From Ceraceosorus guamensis (taxonomy: Eukaryota; Basidiomycota; Exobasidiomycetes; Ceraceosorales; Ceraceosoraceae), in assembly GCF_003144195.1 (NCBI RefSeq), contig NW_020289997.1, positions 496,001 through 560,000 of the forward strand: 64,000 nucleotides of DNA, in the 5' to 3' direction. Shown one piece after another: positions 1-12,119 of this stretch (within the stretch, counting starts at the first letter, position 1; every line of letters starts with the position of its first letter). Both the position numbers and the translations under genes were made by a program. The notes beneath the pieces are model-generated. The model did not search any database. It saw only the letters and a program-made list of their open reading frames with translations, and was not told where the DNA came from.

Positions 1-266
1 AGTGTCAATGGCGCAAAGACGCGCACGGAGCATTTTCCTCGCTTGGACCGGTTGGTCAATTCCATGCATGGTCGAGTACCGCACAGGTTCCAGCAAAGGT
101 TGGACGTCCTGAAGGGTTTAGGGAGCTTGGGGTGAGATGTCAAGGCAGCCCCTTTTGCGGCCACACTCCGACTGTGTGGTTGCGATCACCACAACAATCA
201 CCATCCCAACGAGGTACCTGATATCGCATTCATTGCCCTCCTTTGAACACCTCAAATTCCGCCAAC
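1..266. other. 5' flank of the Hsp31/DJ-1 gene
   Basis: No gene is supported here. The stretch just before the start codon at 267 (context CCAACATGT) is pyrimidine- and AC-rich, as expected for a fungal leader. The window edge cuts whatever lies further upstream. Confidence 0.5.
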
Positions 267-1337
267 ATGTCTGCCGGAAAGATTCTCGTGGTCTTCACAA
301 GCCACACCAAGCTGATCGGCAATGACCACCCCACTGGTTACTATCTTCCAGAGGTACGTTTAGAAATATGATGCTGCTGTGCGTTTGTGCAAGACGTCAT
401 TTGACTCGCGTTCCTCCAACCTCAGATCGCGCACCCTTACTGGAAGCTCAAAGCAGCAGGCTACGATCTGGTGGCAGCTTCGCCCAAGGGTGGAGAGGCT
501 CCGCTCGATCAAGCATCCGTGGAAGCGTTCAAGAATGATGACGAGAGCGTCAAGTTCCTCAACGATACCGAAGCTCAACAGTGGGTCAAGAACACAAGAA
601 AGCTGAGCGAGATTGGCGATGGATCGGAGTACAAGGCTCTCTTCTATCCTGGCGGCCATGGTCCTGTTGTGAGTGGCGCTTCCTCCCTTTCCTTTCTCAC
701 CCATGACACTTGCTCATCCCACACTCCCCATCTCAGTTCGACTTGCCCATCGACGCCGATAGTCAGCGCCTCATCCAGGCTTTCTACGAGTCTGGTCGTC
801 CAACCTCTGCGGTCAGTCTTCAGCAGGTCAAGGATACCTGTCTGATCTAGCTGATCAGACTTGTGCGCCTCTCTTCTCTTCAGGTTTGCCACGCCCCTGC
901 CGTTTTCGCAGACGTCAAGCTAAAATCTGGCGCCTACTTGGTCAAGGGCAAGCGCCTGACGAGCTTCACTAACGAGGAGGAGGAGCAAGCCAAGCTCACC
1001 GACGCAATTCCATGGCTGTAAGTCCTGCCGTCGATGGCTCGCGTTGCATGCGCGCCCTCCATCTCATCCGATTTTTTGTTGCCTTCACCTCGTAGCGTCG
1101 AGACTCGTCTCGGCGAGCGCGGTGCTACTTTCGAAAAGGCGGACAAGCCCTGGGGCGAGAAGGTCGTCGTGGTGCGTACATGTTCCGTGCACGTAAGCCC
1201 AGCAGACGCCCATGAGCTAATTCCGCTTTGATTTTGTCCGTCCGCCGTGATGCATGCAGGATGGCAACTTGTTGACGGGTCAAAATCCAGCCTCGGCCGG
1301 CGCACTGGCTGATGCGATCCTTGCGCAGCTCAAGTAA
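267..1337 (+). CDS. HSP31: Hsp31-like DJ-1/PfpI family protein (glutathione-independent glyoxalase III)
   Basis: Six exons (267-353, 426-668, 737-811, 884-1017, 1096-1171, 1260-1337) join in phase to give 230 residues, the usual length for yeast Hsp31. Visible family marks are Glu29 in YYLPE, the GGHGP segment before the nucleophile elbow, the catalytic pair Cys137-His138 in AVCHAPA, and the late LLTGQNPAS segment. The Glu/Cys/His spacing matches the Hsp31 triad almost to the residue. Members of this class convert methylglyoxal to D-lactate without glutathione and protect against carbonyl and oxidative stress; the protein is expected to be cytosolic. The gene lies tail to tail with the zinc-cluster regulator on the other strand. 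The family and the exon chain are firm; the exact substrate is inferred from the family. Confidence 0.93.
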
Positions 1338-1701
1338 ATGGAATGATGCATCCCCTTCCGCAATGTCATTGACAGGAGCGTAAATGGCGACGTTGCGTGA
1401 AGCCTGAATCTCTCATTTCTACGCACTTCACTCGCCATCCTTCATCATCATCAGGCGAATCACTAGGCTGCAATGGCGTCATTCCCCAGACGTTTCGATT
1501 GCTTACATGTTGAACACTCACCTATTTGCATTCTCGCAACAACTGGGAGGGTGGGGGGGGGCGCGATCTAGGCGCGCTTTTCGCTCAGGCTCAGAGTACT
1601 GATACATCGCAGATTGTGGGATTATGTACACTTTGAACGAGGCTGCTGTGCGCAGCTTGCTGGTATTTCTGCGCGAAGCTTACTTGCGTTGTACAAGCTG
1701 T
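1338..1701. other. Convergent 3' intergenic region
   Basis: Between the stop of the Hsp31 gene and the stop of the opposing regulator. It contains a G-run (GGGTGGGGGGGG, about 1549-1561) and an AT-richer stretch with cATCATCATC. No gene is seen. Confidence 0.5.
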
Positions 1702-4700
1702 TCAGCGCTGTGGAGGCGGTTGAGGACCTGCACCCCAGAGCCACTCCAGTGAGCCCAGTGGAGCTGGAGAAGGATCAAAAGACGCGGTCGATCCGTGCCA
1801 GACCTGTCCAGCCCAATCTTGAGCGGTGGTCGGGTTGCTTACGAAATGATGATAGCCTTGGTGATCCGTCGCTGGACCTGTCGGCCAGAATTGAGCCGTC
1901 GATTCCGTGGCAGAGTGATCTCCGTGAAGGTGCGGGGCAGCGCCTGGTGGCGGCATGCTAAACCCGAGGCCGGGTCCTGCGTGATGAGGTTCGTTGGAGG
2001 GGCCATCGTGGGAGGTTGGACCTCCCCAGCCAGCGACAAATTGCTCGAGCCAGTTGCTGTCCGCACTATCCATCGCAGAATCGACATTGTCGCCGGACAG
2101 TGCTGCATCAGCGTGCCGTGAAAGCGTCGCAATTTCGTCCGTGCGCATTGACTTTGCCTGCTGATACGCATCGTGAGTGGTAACATAAGGGTGTGGGGCG
2201 AACCAATTCGGCGTGGGCGTTATGCCGGCAGTCATGTTGATGGCTGCAGGAGAAGTGTTGGGGTGGTGATGGACAGGCGAGTGCGTGCCCGCGCCAGGCA
2301 CAGTATTGCCATTCTCTGAGGTTTGGCCTTGCACAGAGGCAGCGTTGATAGGCTCACCTCGAACGCGTCTCAATGCGTCCAGACCACCAGCGAACTTGCT
2401 GAGCATGTTCTCGAGGCCTCTCGTCATGGCTGGTGTATCTTGAACGCTATCCACGCGGGACACAGCATCGACCAACTTTGCCGTCGCAAGTATCACCTCC
2501 TCCAACAGGACGGCGGGGCCTATCCTTGGTGCTTCTGTTCCTTTCATGATGTCGGCCGCCAGCCCACAACCCCACATGGCGTACGAACAAGTGACTGTGG
2601 AGGACGGTGACCAAACCCGGCGGTCAGTCTGACCGAAGCGCCCGCGTCCGGCTTGCTCAAGCGCTCACTCACCATCTCGAAGCACTGTACGACTGGCACG
2701 AAGAATTCCTACAGCGGCTGCCTGACTTGCGACTTTGCTCATTCTGAGAAAACTGGCGGTAGCCAGCCCCTCCAGTCTGGAGCGAACGCGACCCTCCACT
2801 TCGGGTGGTGCAGGTCCCTGTTCGACCAGGCTTGACATCGGTACGGTCGCAGCCACGTTCGGTTGAGCAATGCCGACTCTCACGCTTGCAGACCTGCGCA
2901 CTTGGGGATCCGCGCTCGCTGTGTCTTCGCACGGCAGAGGCGATACATTATCACCGATATTCAAGCGAGCAGCGAGCATGCCTGCTGCGTCTAGGACATC
3001 TGCTTCCGTTCGAAGCCCGTAATCTTTGACGGCAGCCCAGCATCCAAGCACCTGACCGTGCGCCAGCACTTCCAGAAAAGCCGCTGCGCAAAGATGGGAA
3101 GCATGCGGATGAGCAAACACTCTTGGCTACATGCTAGCTCGTGGTCCTCGGGCACACCTTTGAGGCTATTACGAAATTCGATGCTGCTTAAGCTAGGGGG
3201 TGGTTGACCCTCCTCCCAGCCTTCGCCAGCCTGCGTTTCCCAGTGCAGTTCCGTAGGCAGTTGGGCTTGCCAGGCACTGAGAGAGACAATTGCGTGCTCC
3301 ATGTCACTCGACAGCACACCACGACCTTGAGCTCGCGGAGACACGCTACGGGAGCCAACGGTTCTGGTGATGAAGCAAAGTCGGAGAACGGATTCCAGCC
3401 AAAGGGCGTCGAAGCGGGAGAATCTCGGTGGTTGAGGCCCTGCGGAGGCTGGATTCGGATCCCCTGCCGACCCGGCACCAGGTACTGGAGCTGGAGCTTG
3501 GGGTGAGAAGACGTTTCTCTGTGGCTGTTCGCGAGGATCCATTCCGAATGAGGTACTGAAGTCTCCGTCTCTGCGCGGAGCCCAGCGAGGCAAGTCCTGA
3601 TCGTATGCATCCGCGTCTATCAAGGGCGTGCGTCGGGCTCCGAACGATCGAAACGCGTCTTGCTAATGTCACAAGGATTGGCATTAGAATCCTTTCGGCT
3701 TTTGGGGCACTCATCCCGACTGCGCCGCTCTTGACACGCACCATGTAAACGTTCCACCAAATGCGAACCCGACCTGTCCGGATGGGTCTCGCTGTCAGCG
3801 CATCTGCCATCCATACGGAGCCTCGAAGGAAAGCCTTACGGAACATCTCTCTGTCATCTATCAATTCTCCTGTTCCAGTCCGCCACCTGAGTCCATCGGG
3901 AGGAGCGCCAGGTTCCGCCTTCGGCCTTCTGTGAATTGACAACGAAAATGTTAGACGCACTAAAGCCTCGTGGGAGGTTGGCTGTACGCGTAGTGGATCT
4001 GGCGAGACCCCGAGGAGACTCGAAGCCGGTCCACGATCCTCTTCATACTGATCGTCGACCAGCGGGAAGGTCGGGTCCACCAAGACGTAGACCTGTAGTG
4101 AATGCGGAGGGGTCAGCAAATTCAGGCAGAACGTCTCCTGAATCTCTGACTCACAGCTTCCACGAGATCAGCGCCTTCTTCGCGCAGGCGTTGAGTCCAG
4201 CTTACGTGGCGCAAGATCTCCGAGCACCGCTGGGACAGGCGTTGCTGAAGCTTGAACTTTGCCCTAGGATTATCGCGAGTGACGGGAGCTTGTAGCAGTC
4301 CCGACCCAGCACAGCCAACGGCGAGGATGAGCAGCTCAGTCAAAGGTGGAAGCTTGGCGAGGGCGGGATCCATCTGGCTCGTATGCACCTTCGCTGGACC
4401 GCCCGGGTTGAAGAGCTCGAAGAATTTGGTGTATCTTGCCGCGAAAACATCGGCATGCAATAGCGCGACTGTCGGCGTGGTAAATTTGAAGAAAGCCATG
4501 ATACAGGTGTCTAGCAAGGGCCGTGTGAGCCCTGGAATGGAAAAGAGTCCAAGAGGAGTTGACGCCGTAGTGACAGCTCGCGGAAATACACCAGGATATG
4601 AGCTTTGATGTCTGCGTCGAGCCTCCTCTGCAGCAGCAGCCGCTGTGGTCACATCGATGCTTGGTCCTCCACCCTCCTCTTCGGCGTCCGCAAGCGAAGG

Positions 4701-5420
4701 GAGATAGCTCTCGCGTCTCTGATGTGCTTGTATCTCCACAATACGCCTGCCACGTCGCTTCTTGGGCTCTGCCTGGGTGAAGGTGCACTTCAGGCCGTGC
4801 GAGCTGCATACACTGCAGCTGATGTCTGCGTCTTGGAGGCTGCTCAGAGGCTCCCCAGTCGCATGGAGCTCAGCAATCTTCTTATCCACCTTTGCACGCC
4901 TGTCACATTTGACCTACAGGCAGCCCAAACTGGTGTCAGCAAGAGGGAAGAGTTACGATCGAGTCATCGCGGCTTCTCACCTTTCTGAATTTGCAAGCAT
5001 CGCACGAGACCCCCTAGCGTTCAACAGCGGCACGGCACTTTGTCAGACCCTCGGCGCTTGCCTCCCACCCAGCAAGCAAGCTCGAGCTGCTCGACAAGCC
5101 ACCATACTCACCTGCATGCGTCTCTGCTGCGCAAGCGATTTGGGCTTTGCAGGCGTTTCCTCTTGTGTGGTCGCGAGAGAAGATCCTGAACCGGAAGCCC
5201 TGGGAGAAGCCGCGTTGTGACGGCCTGATGCCCGTTCTTGCGCCTCTGTGGAGCGAGCACTTACCAAGCCTCCCGGCAGTGGCTCATTTGAGGATGATGC
5301 GCTCGAAGCGCTAGGGCGCCTGCCTTCATCAACCGAGGTAGGATCCGGGCCAGGAGATCTGGTGTGCGTCGGCGGCGAGTACAGCAAAAGCGGTGCTGAG
5401 TCCGGATTTCCAGAAGCCAT
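1702..5420 (-). CDS. Zn(II)2Cys6 fungal transcription factor with an extended zinc-cluster loop
   Basis: Seven exons on the minus strand (5420-5112, 5013-4981, 4913-4155, 4092-3742, 3662-3131, 3083-2673, 2594-1702) join in phase to about 1095 residues. The N-terminus is Ser/Pro-rich. The zinc cluster is Cys107-X2-Cys110-X6-Cys117-X29-Cys147-X2-Cys150-X6-Cys157, followed by the basic run KKRRGRR. The loop between the two half-clusters (29 residues) is far longer than the usual 5-12. The middle shows the fungal-specific regulatory domain signature (GRVRIWWNVYMQDAFRSFG, then PLIDADAYDQDLP, about residues 370-410). The C-terminus is Gln/His/Pro-rich and probably activating. The 33-nt second exon carries the first two zinc ligands. 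It should act in the nucleus; target genes are unknown. It diverges from the second regulator at 8125. Confidence 0.85.
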
Positions 5421-8124
5421 TGTCGCAGCTATTTGATCTTCCGCTCGGCACAAATTTACTGTAAGCCAGCGCAGCAGTGTGGGTGTATCGAAGTTGCGAG
5501 AAGCACTTCGTATTAGCAGACTTGCTGCAGAACGATCCGCGAGTGAAAGGTGCTTGAAGGGAAGACTGGAAAGGTGGTGAGGCGGCTGACTTCAACGCAT
5601 GCCTTTGTGAAAGTATGACCTGCCGCAAGCACTGCTGCGACTGATCACACGCTTCTTTGGGTTGCTGGCCGTCTACTCGTAATTTGACTCTTGCCAAGAT
5701 GTGGGCAGGGCAAGGTGGGCTGAAGACCGACTTCTTCAGCGCTTCGGAAATGGTAAGGCTGTTGGGATGTCGAGTCCAAAATGCGATCTGGCGGTCTATA
5801 TTGACCAGCGTGGCAATCTCTGGAACCTGACCGGTGCACGTGGACGTCACACTTAATCGGTGCGCGATGTCAGAGAGATGGAGATAAGTCAACAACTGTG
5901 AAATTTGAATCGTGAATGATTGAATGTGAATGTGGGGCGATTTTGCATCTTGACGTGAAAGGCGGGCCCGCCTTGTTAATTGTGCCGCGCGATCTCCCGA
6001 TGCATGCGGGGGCGCGTGCCTCAATGCAGCGGACTTTTGATCCAAGGTTCAAAATCGTGACTTCGGTTCAATACAAGGACTCATTATTTTGAGAAACGTA
6101 CGTCGTGACCCCTCAATCAAAAATAACAACCTTGCATGTTTAATCGTGAATAGTATTCAATCTTGAACATCATAAGTCATGGATCAAGAATCGTGAATCA
6201 TGGGATACAAGGCTGAGGTTGACCTGAAGGATTGCTCATTCTTGATGCAGGTTGACTCTCTCGCCTATAGCTCTATAAATCATATTCGTGATTGTTGTAT
6301 GTTGACGTAGGCACATCGCAACCAAGATTTGGAAATAGAGTTCGGATTGGATGGCTCTGACTCATGACTCGATCACGACTGATGATATATGAACAAAACG
6401 AGCGCTCGGTCGGTCTGCGCAGCGCTAAATCTTCGAAGCAACGCGCGCATCTGCCTTTTTGGCGTAGCGACACGTGCACAACGATCTTTCCGCGGATTTC
6501 ATTCAAGATTACGTTCAAGACTCGTGATTTACGATTGCTGTTTCCTTTGAGTAAGTTGCGTGATGAGTCGTGAGTGAGTCTGTGACAATTTTGAATCGTG
6601 AATGTTGAGTCAAGAGCCGCGTGAGCCATCGAGACATCACTCGATCTAAAGTCAAAGTAGGAGCACGAAGACAGCACAATTGAATTTGGATCATAACAAT
6701 CTCGGCTTCAATAGTCTGAGTCAAAGTGGACTGATTGATCATCCCGGATCAAAGCCCTGGCTGCGCCGGCGAAAGACGAAAACATCCCAGCCACGGAAGT
6801 CCACGTTCGCGATTGGTTTGCGGTCTGATGAGTCGTGAGTCATGAACGAGAGTCAGAGCGGTGATGACATGCAGCGCTTCCTTGCTCAGCCCTTTCGATC
6901 TGTGTACTCACAACTCGATCGTGACTCACGTCTACACTCTCATCAGTCGACGCTGACATACGCACCAACATCTTTGTGGACGATCACATCTAGCCTTAGT
7001 CAAGGTGATGAGCAAGCAGGTATAGTGCTGCGCGACGTGCGGGACCACAATCGGCGCCGGGACGCTCAAACGATCCGCGATGGGCGAGCTTAGATTGCGC
7101 AATCAAAACGACAACAGATAATTTGCGATTTTAAGTTGTGGATGTCGTCGGTGCGCGCGCCGAAGCGTTGCATGCTCGCTTCAGCTGCTCTACAGCATCA
7201 GCACAGATCGAGTGATTTCGTTCAAGTTTAGTAGGTACTTTGAGCTGCGCGCCGCGGCGAGACATCGATCGACACGTTCATCTGCGGGCGCGCTGCACCT
7301 GCAAAGGAAGATCAGCGCGCGGGTGCCAAGGTGCGCTAGCCGCGCTATGTACCGGTCCGCGGTGTGTGCAGCCACGATCTATACCTCAGCTCCAACTCAA
7401 TAATCTAAATCAACGCCGCGGATTTGAGGGTCCGATTGGCTTAGCGGTGATGGTTTGACCCTCTGTTTGGTATTCAAGATGTCCAATCCAAGTGACTGAC
7501 CCTCGATGTATGCCAGTGTCCGCCAATATAGGTACGGTACGGAAGCGGAAGAGATTGTGATTGGAGCCGGTGATGCTTGCCACGGCGGGAAGTACATGCT
7601 GGGCGGTGAGGCGGCGGCACCTCGGCCACTGCTCTGACGGGGCTGCGGAGTAACTCGATCGTCTGCGCGCTCACCGTTCGGTCCCTATGCTGTGACAGTG
7701 TGACTCGTGACTTGGCTGTCGCGCTATGAATGCATGATGCTGAGAATTCTGCAGACTCGGCTTCGGAGCATCAATGCCAGAAATTGCCGGATGCTCTCCA
7801 GCTACGGCTGGCTCTAACTATAGCTGATTGTAGCTGCATGGATGGATGCAGGCCTGCTGCATCGCACATCGTTCCCCGCAATTTGTTCAGGCGTGGTCAT
7901 GACGCCAGATGCGCCGAAGTGGTCAGTCATGCTGCGTGCTGCTTCATGTCGCTCACCACGACAACGACACCAGCTGCATAGCACGACGACACCGCGCAAG
8001 ATCTTCTTCTTTGGCGCAACCGCGCGAAGCCTCGACTCTCTCGTCTCCCCTGCTTAATCACGCTGCAACGTAGGGAGCGTGGCATGCGCTCCTGGTGACC
8101 GCGCTCAAGACTCGCCGTCGAAGG
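5421..8124. promoter_or_regulatory. 2.7-kb divergent intergenic region between two zinc-cluster regulators
   Basis: No supported gene. About 5880-7250 is clearly AT-richer than the flanks and is full of TCGTGA/TCACGA words, for example near 5910, 6190, 6360, 6596, 6830 and 6920. A minus-strand open frame of 238 codons overlaps the 5' end of the left gene but shows no domain. The region must hold the promoters of both divergent regulator genes. Long upstream regions are usual for fungal regulators. Confidence 0.55.
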
Positions 8125-11100
8125 ATGACCGGATCGTCACCGCCGGAGCGCTCGGCTTCCACGACCGCCGCCGCGTTTGGCTTTTTCGCAAGTCAGCCAC
8201 CCATGAGAGAGGCGCCATTATCATCACATCAGGCATCAACTAACGCGAGCCATGAGGAGCGCCTAGCGCCCCCCAATTGCCCTCCTTCTCACCCGCCGCA
8301 ACTTTCACCTCAGCCGTTGAGACCGCACACGTTTCAGAGGATGCCAGTAGGAATGAACGTCGCTTCCACCTCAACAAGGACCGACAGAGCTACCCCAGAC
8401 GTGTTACCCCATAGTCGAACAAACACTGCCCCGCAAGGTCCAAGTCACTCTCCTGTGGCAAGCAGCAGTAGCAGCATAGCGTCGCCTACAGCCTGGTCCG
8501 GCTCCTATGCACAGCAAGCTGCGATGCGCTTACACGCAATTTCAACAGGAACTCCCCATCCTGCTCCCTACCCGCTCACCAATCCCGATCACCCTGCCTT
8601 TGACGAGGCCCTCAATGCATCTGTGGCGGAGCCTTTAGGTCAAGCGAGCGCCTCTAATTCTCCTGGAACTGTACGGACCCACACTAGCGTAGACCAACCA
8701 GAGAAGGTTACTGCAGCAAAGAAAGGCAAAGGTTCCGCAAAAAAGGCGGACGGCAGCAGCAGGAGCAAAGTGGTCAAGGGCAAGAGCAAAGCTAAGACCG
8801 AGAATGCTGGGCAGGTGGGGCCCAGCAAAGGAGATGGGAGTGCAAGTGAAGTATCCGGAGATGAGCTCGTAGAAGATCGGAAGCCTGGGTGGAAACGACG
8901 GCGTGTGGTGGTGGCCTGCGATAGGTGCAGGCACAAGAAGATCAGATGCAAAGGGCTGCCGAACTCTCGCAACATCTGCAACAATTGTGAAGGCATGGGC
9001 TACGAATGTACATTCGACGTCTCACCGACCAGGTCGAGGGGCAAATACGAGATCTTGGAATCCAAGGTGTCGACTTTGCTCTCGGCGCTTCGATCCGTAG
9101 CACCTGATCTGGCAGAGCAGTACGATCGTGGTCAGCTGGGAGCGGGCCCTCCCGCCATGACGACGATGACGAATCAGTCGCGTCGCGTCTCCGTGGATAG
9201 CACCGGGGTGAATGCTTCCTCGTCCAGCGTGCGGGAGGATGTGACCACCAGAAGCGTCATGCTCCATGATCACGAGGAAGGGCGACCAAGAGTAAGTGCG
9301 GGTGCATCGCGGCGTTGGACGTCAATTTGCAGCCTGGAGCTGCTCAAATTTCTCCGAGGTCTACGTCGTGCTGATCACGCCTACCATGATCTGCAGTTCT
9401 TCGGTGCTAACACCAATCGCGCGATGCTAGCGGGCCTAGACAGCCGACCACCGAGTCCGCTTCGCCAAGCAAGAACAGGCAGTGATGCAGCTCCCGGTAC
9501 CGAAAATGCCGCAAAGGCCAGGGACAGCAAGTCTGCGCAGCCTACAGAGTCTGAAAAGCTGCACGCTAGCACTGCCTGGACATCCACGCAGCGTGCGGAG
9601 GAGGTTTCTCGCGGCCATGTGCACTATCCGACCAACAGCCTGGAGTGGGTCATGAATCTTAGACGTCGTAACCTCTGCGGCGTTGGAAGAGATGATTTGG
9701 ACTTTGCAACGCCAAGTTGGAAGAATCGGTATCGCCTGCCGGGACAAGAAGTGTTGCGAAGTCTGTTCGATGTCTATTTCGGCCTTTTACATCCAATGAT
9801 ACCCATACTTCATAGGCCTTCCATGGAACAAGACATTGCCGCAGGAAGAGCCGAGGTGGACGTCGCCTTTCGTGGTCTCGTCTTCACGGTCCTTGCCATT
9901 GCTGCTCGATACTCCAATGACCCGAGATGCTGGTCGGATCGATCGTGCCCTCAGACAGCGGGGGATGACTTTGCTGCGGCTAGCCGGCTGTACCATCAGG
10001 TGCACTCAGCTAGTCTCATCAATATACAGGTGCTGAGCTTATCTTGCTTCTTTGCGAGCGCCAACATGGGTCCTGGAGTGAGCTGGACGTTACTCGGAGT
10101 CGCAATCCGAGGGATATTCGATATCGGAGCTCATCAAGAACGCACCTTGGTAGGACTCAGTCTGCTGGAGCAGGAGCTGTTGCGCCGCACGTTTTGGAAC
10201 CTGGTCACCTTGGATTGCATCTTTGCAGTAAATATGGGGCGGCCGCTTGGCATCCGACTGAGTGATTGCAACGTCAACTTGCCCAGATGCCTCTCGGATG
10301 AGGATCTCACTGCGTCCATTTCGACACCTGGCTTGGGGTCGCAAGGTGATCTTTCGGCGCTGCAAATGTGGTTGCACTACATCAAGCTCAGCTACCCTGC
10401 CATCGACGCAGTCAAAATTTTGCAAAGCAGCGTGCGCAAGCTGCAGTATACCGACATGGTGTCGCTACTCGCGCGTGTGGACGACTGGGCCAAGAGCGCA
10501 CCGAAGACGACCTACCCGCCAGGACAAGCGGTGCTGGATTGTGCCTCGACCGAAGTTCGCATGTACGTATGCTCTCGACGTATGGGCTGCCATCCTTCTG
10601 ATCAGCAGCTGACCTACCGTCCTCGTTCGTCTTCTTGCCACTTGAATGACAGGTACATCATGAAGCCATTCTTGAGGCGGAAAGATGATACGGGCTACCT
10701 GCGAAAAATGCTGATGCCCCAATGCACTGATGCAGCCCGCAAGAGCGCTCACTCAGCCGTGCTGATTTGGAAGGGGCTGCAGGACGCAGGAGCGCGAGAG
10801 TGCAATTTTCCATGTGAGACAAACTTCTTTGCACGGTGTAGTCTTCACGTAGTGGTCTGCTGACTTGGCGCTGCTTCTGTTATTTCTGCACCAGGCCACA
10901 CCGTCTGGATCAGCTCTACCACCTTCATGATAACAGTGTGGCACCAACAGCCTGGCGAGGAATTGCTTCGCGACGCGGAACTCATCGAGCACTGCTTGTG
11001 GATCTTCGACTCGCTCGATTGGCGATGCACCTCCGGGCTTCTTCGACGCGCATATCGGATCTTGTGCGGCATTGCGGAGCGTCTGCTGCCCCATCTTGCC

Positions 11101-11676
11101 AACGAACGCCAGGACAGCATCAAAAAGTACATGATCAAGCGCCAAGGTTCCAAATTCGATTCTGGATCTTTGGGGGACGCGGACAAATCGGGCCACCCGG
11201 CTCTGATACAGCGTCGAGGTAGTCCTGGTACGATATCTATGGCAGCGTGGAATCAGTGGAAGGCGACCGCGTCAAGCTCGTCCAGCTCTCGTGCAACAAT
11301 TGCGCGATTAACCAACTCAAATCCGGCTTTAAACCGTCCACCTCATGCACCAGAAGTCTTTGGTCAAGCGACGAACCATGGCTTGCTACCAGAAAGCGCG
11401 CAAACGGGCACCGGCGTGCAGCAAGATTGGCCACCTTGGGCAGAGGGCGAGTTCACCGCCAATTGGCAAGGTGGACAATTCCCGAATTCTTGGAGTCCGA
11501 TCGAGAGCGGAGCGTTTGGTGGTCGAGGAGAGGCAGACGACATAGCGTGGGCGGATTATTTCCTGCGCTTCCTCAACGAGGGTCAGCCGGAAGGGCTGCC
11601 AGCTTCGCATGCGCCCTCCTTCAGCAACACCTCCTCCTTCTATGGGTCCAACTACGGCCCCTTGACCGGCACCTGA
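8125..11676 (+). CDS. Zn(II)2Cys6 transcription factor with fungal_trans (MHR) domain
   Basis: Three exons (8125-10562, 10653-10813, 10895-11676) encode 1126 residues. The start at 8125 is chosen because the ATG at 8084 runs into a stop after four codons. Residues 1-250 are Ser/Pro/Gln- and then Lys-rich (AAKKGKGSAKK), probably carrying a nuclear import signal. The zinc cluster is Cys265-X2-Cys268-X6-Cys275-X9-Cys285-X2-Cys288-X6-Cys295, followed by a short linker and a helix that may dimerise. The fungal regulatory domain spans about residues 535-720, with the signatures LRSLFDVYFGLLHPMIPILH, AIAARYSNDPR and RRTFWNLVTLDCIFAVNMGRP. This layout is that of the Gal4/Xlr-type regulator superfamily. 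The C-terminus is Gly/Ser/Trp-rich. Targets cannot be told from sequence. Confidence 0.92.
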
Positions 11677-12119
11677 GCCCTTATGCGCAACTGCACGTAG
11701 GTCTCCATGGAAATTGCCACTTACATCCACACCAAGGCTCGTGTGTGCTAGCGGAGCGCAGAGCTATTTCGGCCTACCTCCGTGGCAACACGACTCCAAG
11801 GACAATCCGCTCCACGTGCGCCGGGAGCTGGCTGATTAATGGCATTGTGCGATGTAACATCTGCGGTTTGATGAAGGGTACTCTACAGCGACGACGCGGT
11901 ACAAGGGGTTGAGGCAGCTTTGGATGGCGAGAGGCTCCTGTCATCTGTATTGAGCTATGGAGAATAAGTCGACCATGACCAGGAGCTAGTGTCCGAATGC
12001 AGGTGGTGTGCTAGTGTCACGGGTATCACTGATGAGGTTGTCGTGGGAAGAAGGCGATGCGCATAACGTTCGCCGGGAGGAGCGGCCGCTCAGATAAAGC
12101 GATAACTGCTCTACGGCGC
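11677..12119. other. Convergent 3' region between the regulator and TAF4
   Basis: Tail-to-tail spacer of 443 nt. I see no reading frame or repeat of note. Confidence 0.5.

Noticed and set aside
5329-6045. 238-codon minus-strand open frame overlapping the 5' end of the first regulator
   Set aside because: No domain, poor start context, and it reads into the AT-rich heptamer region; likely leader or promoter DNA.
9292-9332. Possible 41-nt intron (GTAAGTGC...TTTGCAG) in the second regulator
   Set aside because: Removing 41 nt would shift the frame away from the downstream regulatory domain, and the unspliced frame stays open, so I kept it as exon.
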